DNA of 64,000 nt from assembly GCF_004357765.1 (NCBI RefSeq), contig NZ_SMTE01000006.1, positions 186,001 to 250,000 on the forward strand, given 5' to 3'. A model generated the notes under the pieces. The model worked only from the letters and a program-made list of their open reading frames with translations. It searched no databases and was not told where the DNA came from. The stretch is from Pseudomonas putida. Lineage in GTDB: Bacteria; Pseudomonadota; Gammaproteobacteria; Pseudomonadales; Pseudomonadaceae. Positions 59,262 through 64,000 of the stretch are shown piece after piece. Position 1 is the first letter of the stretch; every line of letters starts with the position of its first letter. The translations under genes and the position numbers were made by a program.

Positions 59262-59379
59262 AGGTTTTGGCTATCTGAAAATGATGACAAAATGGTTACA
59301 CCGGCTATCGCGCACTGCGAAGGCCCATGACAGAGCACTCACAAGGCGCTCCGATTTCTGTTTGCAATAGAGGCATTTT

Positions 59380-60174
59380 ATGGACAATCGACCCCTGTTC
59401 CAAGCAAGGTGGTCTTGGGGCCCCCTGGTAGCCTGCACCGTGCTACCCATTGCTCTACTGTGTTTCTGGTTGTGGCCTTTTGGCCAGATACTCTGCCTGA
59501 CTTTCGACGAGTGGCTGTTCCACAGCCTCAATGCGCCACTGGCAGACAACACCGCTTGGCGGTATGTGTGGACCGTCGGCAGCCTGCGGCCCTTCGACAT
59601 CGTCGTTGGCCTGATCCTGCTGGCCGTGCTGATCCGGGGCAACTTCGTGTTCAAGGCCGGCCAGGTGCGCGAGGCCTTTTTCGGCTTTCTGGTCACGCTG
59701 ATCCTATTAGTGGTGATTCGCGCACTGTTTTCCAAGTGGGTGGATGCAATGGGTTGGCAACATGACAGCCCATCGATGGTGTTCGACAATGTCGTGCACC
59801 TGAGCGACTACTACCCCAATCTGGAAAAAGCCTGGGAACTGAAAGACCGTTCCAGCAACAGCTTCCCGGGCGACCACGCCTCGGTACTGTTGATCTGGGC
59901 GCTGTTCATGAGCCTGTTCAGCCGCCGCCTGGTGCAGTACCTGGTGATCTGGGGCCTGGCCTTCCTGTTCATGATGCCGCGCCTGGTGGCCGGTGCCCAC
60001 TGGGGTCAGGACGACTATATCGGCGGCCTGCTGATGGCGGTACTGGCGCTGGGCTGGAGCTGCCATACGCCACTGGCGGCCAAGGGGAGCGCCTTGCTGC
60101 TGCGTTGGACGGCGCCGCTGTTCAGGCTGATGGGCAAGTTGCCATTGGTCGGCCGGCTGGCAGTCGTTCGCTAG
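59380..60174 (+). CDS. PAP2-family membrane phosphatase
   Basis: The 264 residues have several membrane helices (about 14-33, 66-84, 100-117, 162-205). The PAP2 motif is visible: KDR in LKDRSSNSFPGDHASVLLIW and H in GAHWGQDDYIGGLL. Such enzymes remove phosphate from lipids or from lipid A; the substrate is not defined. It is divergent from hslO and followed by a REP pair. Confidence 0.9.
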   Translation: MDNRPLFQARWSWGPLVACTVLPIALLCFWLWPFGQILCLTFDEWLFHSLNAPLADNTAWRYVWTVGSLRPFDIVVGLILLAVLIRGNFVFKAGQVREAFFGFLVTLILLVVIRALFSKWVDAMGWQHDSPSMVFDNVVHLSDYYPNLEKAWELKDRSSNSFPGDHASVLLIWALFMSLFSRRLVQYLVIWGLAFLFMMPRLVAGAHWGQDDYIGGLLMAVLALGWSCHTPLAAKGSALLLRWTAPLFRLMGKLPLVGRLAVVR

Positions 60175-60223
60175 CAAACCGGCTCCTACAGGTATAGCGC
60201 CGGCCTGTAGGAGCCGGCTTGCT
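60173..60223. repeat. Inverted REP pair
   Basis: AGCAAACCGGCTCCTACAGG and CCTGTAGGAGCCGGCTTGCT face each other around an 11-bp spacer (18 of 20 arm positions pair), overlapping the end of the PAP2 gene and lying before the convergent hslR. It probably works as a shared transcript end. Confidence 0.88.
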
Positions 60224-60235
60224 GGCTGATGAGCG

Positions 60236-60637
60236 CTACTCGAAACTACCATGCAGCTGGTGAATCTGCCGGCGCTGCTTCTTGTTCGGCCGACCGTCGG
60301 TAGTCATTCCCAACGCCCCAGCCTTTCGCAGCTCGGCCGCTTGCTCGCGGCGGCGCACGCTTTCCTCGGTTTCTTCATACAACGTCTGCGCCTCGGGTGC
60401 CCCACGCCGCACGACCGACAACGCCTTGACCACCACCGTGCGTTCGTCGAAGCCGGTACGCAGCACGAACTCGTCACCCACCCGGGGTTCCTTGCCTGGT
60501 TTGCAGCGCTCGCCACGGCAGTGCACCTTGCCACTCTCGATGGCCGCTTTGGCCAGCGCCCGTGTCTTGTAGAAACGTGCCGCCCAAAGCCATTTATCCA
60601 GACGAACCTTGTCGTCCTCCTCCTGCTTGCCTGCCAT
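60236..60637 (-). CDS. hslR: Heat-shock protein Hsp15 (ribosome rescue, S4 domain)
   Basis: Hsp15 binds free 50S subunits carrying peptidyl-tRNA. From ATG 60637 (preceded by GAGGTAGAGGG) the length is 133, the same as E. coli HslR. An S4 RNA-binding domain lies at about 10-70 (VRLDKWLWAARFYKTRALAKAAIESGKVHCRGERC), with a basic C-terminal tail. Confidence 0.94.
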   Translation of the reverse strand: MAGKQEEDDKVRLDKWLWAARFYKTRALAKAAIESGKVHCRGERCKPGKEPRVGDEFVLRTGFDERTVVVKALSVVRRGAPEAQTLYEETEESVRRREQAAELRKAGALGMTTDGRPNKKQRRQIHQLHGSFE

Positions 60638-60746
60638 CCCTCTACCTCTGATTCTGTCTTTCATCGAACTGTACTACCGTAACCAGCGGATGCAAAAAAT
60701 CGCTGCCGTGCTTACAGTTCACCACCTCATCCGCAGGGTGCGCTTC

Positions 60747-61229
60747 GTGAAGACATTTGACCATCTGACAATGATCGGCCTGCGCGAGTGGGTCGCGCTG
60801 CCCGACCTGGGCGTCGCTGGGCTGCGCGCCAAGATCGACACCGGCGCCAGCACCTCCAGTCTGCATGCCACCGAGGTGGAACCCTTCGAACGCGATGGTC
60901 AGCGCTGGGTGCGCTTTACCGCCCACCTGGGCTCGGTGGTGCAGTTGCGCCACCGCCGTTGCGAAGCGCCGCTGGTCGCCATGAAAACCATCAAGAGCTC
61001 CAACGGCCAGGCCCAGATTCGTTACGTGATCCGTACGTCGCTGGCGCTGGGCGATGAAGTCTGGGAGGTCGAATTTACCTTGGCCTGCCGCAAGAACATG
61101 CGTTACCGCCTGCTGCTCGGCTCCAAGGCGCTCGTCCAGGCGCAATTGGTCGTCAACCCTGGTCTCAAATACGTTCAAGACAAACCGGCCTTCCCGGCCA
61201 CACTCTCTCCTGTCACAGGTGCTGCATGA
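60747..61229 (+). CDS. rimB: RimB, retropepsin-like protease of the rim system
   Basis: RimB acts with RimK in modifying ribosomal protein S6 in Pseudomonas. I start it at GTG 60747 ([20 protein letters not shown]), giving 160 residues; ATG 60690 is an alternative. The aspartic-protease-like motif [14 protein letters not shown] (DTGA) and [11 protein letters not shown] mark the family, once annotated as ATP-dependent zinc protease. It overlaps rimK by ATGA. Confidence 0.9.
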   Translation: MKTFDHLTMIGLREWVALPDLGVAGLRAKIDTGASTSSLHATEVEPFERDGQRWVRFTAHLGSVVQLRHRRCEAPLVAMKTIKSSNGQAQIRYVIRTSLALGDEVWEVEFTLACRKNMRYRLLLGSKALVQAQLVVNPGLKYVQDKPAFPATLSPVTGAA

Positions 61230-62131
61230 AGATCGCTGTGCTGTCGCGCAATCCGCGTCTGTATTCCACCCGCCGCCTGGTCGAAGCCGGCACCCAGCGT
61301 GGCCACGAAATGGTAGTGATCGATACGCTGCGGGCCTACATGAACATCGCCAGCCACAAGCCGCAGATCCATTACCGCGGCAAACCGTTGGAAGGCTTCG
61401 ATGCGGTGATACCGCGCATCGGCGCCTCGGTGACCTTCTATGGCTGCGCCGTGCTGCGCCAGTTCGAGATGATGGGGGTCTATCCGCTCAACGAGTCGGT
61501 GGCCATCGCCCGCTCGCGCGACAAGCTGCGCTCGCTGCAGTTGCTGTCGCGGCGCGGTGTCGGCCTGCCGGTCACCGGTTTCGCTCATTCGCCAGACGAT
61601 ATTCCCGACCTGATCCAGATGGTCAACGGCGCGCCGCTGGTGATCAAGGTGCTCGAAGGCACCCAGGGTATCGGCGTGGTGCTGTGCGAAACCACCAAGG
61701 CTGCCGAGTCGGTGATCGAAGCCTTCATGGGTTTGAAGCAGAACATCATGGTTCAGGAGTACATCAAGGAAGCCGGCGGCGCCGACATCCGCTGCTTCGT
61801 GGTCGGTGACAAGGTGATCGCCTCGATGAAGCGCCAGGCCAAACCTGGCGAGTTCCGCTCGAACCTGCACCGAGGTGGCGTGGCGAGCCTGATCAAGATC
61901 ACGCCCGAAGAGCGCATGACCGCCATTCGTGCGGCCAAGGTCATGGGGTTGAGCGTGGCGGGGGTGGATATCCTGCGCTCCAACCATGGCCCGTTGGTGA
62001 TGGAGGTGAATTCATCGCCAGGCCTGGAAGGCATCGAGGTGACCACCGGCAAGGACGTGGCCGGGATGATCATCGAGCACCTGGAGAAGAACGGCGGACC
62101 TAATCAGACCCGAACCAAAGGCAAGGGTTGA
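61226..62131 (+). CDS. rimK: Ribosomal protein S6 glutamate ligase
   Basis: RimK adds glutamates to the C terminus of S6, changing translation in response to the environment. The 301 residues form an ATP-grasp enzyme: [55 protein letters not shown] and [14 protein letters not shown]. It is coupled to rimB. Length matches E. coli RimK (300). Confidence 0.97.
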   Translation: MKIAVLSRNPRLYSTRRLVEAGTQRGHEMVVIDTLRAYMNIASHKPQIHYRGKPLEGFDAVIPRIGASVTFYGCAVLRQFEMMGVYPLNESVAIARSRDKLRSLQLLSRRGVGLPVTGFAHSPDDIPDLIQMVNGAPLVIKVLEGTQGIGVVLCETTKAAESVIEAFMGLKQNIMVQEYIKEAGGADIRCFVVGDKVIASMKRQAKPGEFRSNLHRGGVASLIKITPEERMTAIRAAKVMGLSVAGVDILRSNHGPLVMEVNSSPGLEGIEVTTGKDVAGMIIEHLEKNGGPNQTRTKGKG

Positions 62132-62143
62132 TCCGAACCGCAA

Positions 62144-62177
62144 CGGTCCCTTCACGGGCGAGCTCGCGAAGGGACCG
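62144..62177. terminator. Hairpin between convergent rimK and envZ
   Basis: CGGTCCCTTC and GAAGGGACCG form a perfect 10-bp stem with a 14-nt REP-like loop (ACGGGCGAGCTCGC) between the two convergent genes. No T-run, but probably ends both transcripts. Confidence 0.65.
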
Positions 62178-62192
62178 TGCAGTCCATCACAT

Positions 62193-63506
62193 TCAAACGG
62201 CGTTACGCGGCAGCAAGAGCCCCAGCGGCAGCCTCACCCGCGCCTCGATCCCCCCGCCGGAGCGGTTACGCAGTTCGACGTTGCCACCGTGCTGCGCGGC
62301 GATCCGCTTGACGATCGCCAGACCTAAGCCAGTGCCCTTGCCACCTCGCGCCCGATCACCGCGAATGAACGGGTTGAAGATGGTCTCCAGCTCCGACTCA
62401 TCGATCCCCGCGCCGCGGTCCAGTACGCTCAGCACCACGTACGGTGCGCTCTCGTCACCCGATACGTAGGCGGCCACCTCGACCCCCTTGCCGGCGTGGT
62501 GCAAGGCATTGCCGATCAGGTTGCCCAACATGCGCTTCAAGGAAACCCGGCGCAGCGGAAACGGCGGGATCGGCTCCAGACACAGGCGCACACGCTCTTC
62601 CGGCTGGTTGTAAGGGGCCACGACTTCCCGCACCAGGTCAGCCAGGTCGACCTCCTCCACCGGCTCGTCACGGCCATCGCGGATGAAGGCCAGGAACTGG
62701 TCGAGGATCGCGTCCATGTCCTCGATGTCGCGCACCATGTCCTCGCTCAGTTCGCTGTCATTGCCCATCAGCGACAACGAAAGACGCAGGCGGGTCAACG
62801 GTGTGCGCAGGTCATGGGACACGCCCGCCAGCATCAGCTCACGCTCTCGTCCGGCCTGCTCGACATCCTCGGCCATCTGGTTGAACGCACGGTACACCTC
62901 GGTCATTTCGCTCGGCGTATCGCTGATCGGCAACCGTACGCTGCGCCCCTGCCCCAGCTGGCGAGCAGCGAAGACCAGGCGCTTGAGCGGTTGGTTGAGC
63001 TGACGTACGAAGATCCACGCCGACGCCGTGGACAGCAGGCCGATCGCCAGGAACCAACCCAGCACGTTCCAGATCTTCTGTCCGCGCAGCGGGTGCGGGT
63101 ACAGCGGCACCTTCAACCAGCCGGGTCCCAGGCTCGGCGCATTCACCCACAAGGCGGGTGGTGCGTGGATGCGCAGGCGGACTTCGGTGTCCTCGCCCAA
63201 CTCGGCCTGCATCTGCCGCTGGTAGATTTCACTGTACGGCCAGTGCTGCTCGCCTTCCGGCACGCCGGAGCCCGTCACGCGGATCAGGCCCGCAGCCTCG
63301 GCGATCTTGTCGCGGTTCTGTTCATCCGCCGCCCAATACGCCCGGAGGGTCAAGGCCACGCCGTGGCTGTACTGGCGGTCGACCAGCACGTCCTCGTTCA
63401 TGAGCAGATAGACCAGGGTCAGGGCCTTGGAGAACAGGACGACGATCAGCACCAGCCACAGCGTGCGCGCAAAGAAGCTCTGCGGGAACCACAGCGGCGT
63501 TTTCAT
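62193..63506 (-). CDS. envZ: Osmolarity sensor kinase
   Basis: EnvZ controls OmpR in response to osmolarity and pH. The 437 residues have two membrane helices (about 10-30, 152-173) with a periplasmic domain, a HAMP linker (about 174-226), the H box LAGVSHDLRTPLTRLR (His near 236) and an ATPase domain with GKGTGLGLAIVKRIA. It lies 16 bp behind ompR, the usual pair. Confidence 0.95.
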   Translation of the reverse strand: MKTPLWFPQSFFARTLWLVLIVVLFSKALTLVYLLMNEDVLVDRQYSHGVALTLRAYWAADEQNRDKIAEAAGLIRVTGSGVPEGEQHWPYSEIYQRQMQAELGEDTEVRLRIHAPPALWVNAPSLGPGWLKVPLYPHPLRGQKIWNVLGWFLAIGLLSTASAWIFVRQLNQPLKRLVFAARQLGQGRSVRLPISDTPSEMTEVYRAFNQMAEDVEQAGRERELMLAGVSHDLRTPLTRLRLSLSLMGNDSELSEDMVRDIEDMDAILDQFLAFIRDGRDEPVEEVDLADLVREVVAPYNQPEERVRLCLEPIPPFPLRRVSLKRMLGNLIGNALHHAGKGVEVAAYVSGDESAPYVVLSVLDRGAGIDESELETIFNPFIRGDRARGGKGTGLGLAIVKRIAAQHGGNVELRNRSGGGIEARVRLPLGLLLPRNAV

Positions 63507-63522
63507 CGATGGCGAGGCATCA

Positions 63523-64000
63523 TCATTTGCTGGCGTTTCCGTCCGGTACGAACACGTAGCCCACGCCCCATACGGTCTGGATATAACGCGGCTTGGACGG
63601 GTCCGGTTCGATCATGCGACGCAGGCGCGAGATCTGCACGTCGATCGAGCGCTCCAATGCATCCCACTCACGGCCGCGGGCCAAGCTCATGAGCTTGTCG
63701 CGGGTCAGCGGTTCGCGGGCATGCATGACCAAGGCCTTGAGCACGGCGAACTCGCCGGTGGTGAGCATGTGCACCTCGGCGCCGCGTTTGAGTTCACGGG
63801 TAGCCAACGACAACTCGTAGTCGCCGAAGGTGACCGTTTCGTCTTCGCTGCCCGGCGCGCCCGGCACGCTTGGCGCCTGACGGCGTAGCACGGCCTTGAC
63901 GCGGGCCATCAGCTCGTCCGGGTTGAACGGCTTGCCCAGATAATCGTCGGCACCCAGTTCGAGCCCCTTGATACGGCTAAGCTCGTCGCCCTTGGCGGTG
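63523..64000 (-). CDS. ompR: OmpR response regulator, C-terminal part
   Basis: The gene continues past the right edge. The visible 158 codons give the end of the receiver (TAKGDELSRIKGLELGADDY and LGKPFNPDELMARV with the conserved Lys) and the whole winged-helix domain (LTTGEFAVLKALVMHAREPL, DVQISRLRRMIEPDPSKPRYIQTVWGVGYVF). The envZ gene follows at once. The phospho-acceptor Asp lies outside the window. Confidence 0.95.
   Translation of the reverse strand, partial: TAKGDELSRIKGLELGADDYLGKPFNPDELMARVKAVLRRQAPSVPGAPGSEDETVTFGDYELSLATRELKRGAEVHMLTTGEFAVLKALVMHAREPLTRDKLMSLARGREWDALERSIDVQISRLRRMIEPDPSKPRYIQTVWGVGYVFVPDGNASK

Overview
The window is high-GC (about 60-65 %) Pseudomonas DNA. Chromosomal gene order (ompR-envZ, rimK-rimB, hslR, hslO, pckA, fdhF-fdhD, yrfG, nudE, cysQ, dctBD next to the rml genes) and REP-type repeats point to the Pseudomonas putida group. 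This assignment rests on remembered synteny, not on a search.

Bases 1 to 29504 are the right-hand ~29.5 kb of a P2-type (Peduovirinae-like) prophage whose left end lies outside the window. The late genes follow P2 order: portal Q (cut by the window edge) and terminase P on the minus strand, then O-N-M-L-X, a lysis cassette (holin, muramidase-type endolysin, nested Rz/Rz1), R-S, V-W-J-I-H-G, FI-FII-E/E'-T-U-D. Three copies of a 19-bp dyad TGTA-N11-TACA lie exactly where the four P2 late promoters should be, and each is followed 51 bp from its start by a conserved core; they are the probable targets of the Ogr-like zinc-finger activator at 22153. After D come two minus-strand genes of unknown function, a CI-like repressor and a divergent early operon: Cro/Cox-like gene, YmfL/CII-like gene, Ogr, a toprim primase-helicase, small unknown genes, a DUF4224-type gene and a tyrosine integrase. 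The P2 rolling-circle initiator is not seen; the toprim protein seems to take its place. The right attachment site is the displaced 3' part of a tRNA-Thr(UGU) gene at 29460-29504, followed by the host terminator.

Just outside the prophage are two antitoxin-type genes that lack a working toxin: an orphan XRE/HigA-like gene with a clear operator promoter, and a relB gene followed by a truncated relE. Next come a TonB-dependent siderophore receptor divergent from an OmpR-type two-component pair, an OprD-family porin, agmatine deiminase, and a large kinase/M23-like/class III aminotransferase fusion.

The remainder is core chromosome: the rmlBACD operon for dTDP-L-rhamnose; the dctBD C4-dicarboxylate two-component system with a thioesterase; cysQ and nudE; a nucleotidase; a BON-LysM protein; fdhD with a formate-dehydrogenase-like molybdoenzyme; a glycine-zipper protein; pckA; hslO and hslR; a PAP2 phosphatase; rimB-rimK; and envZ-ompR, where ompR runs off the right edge.
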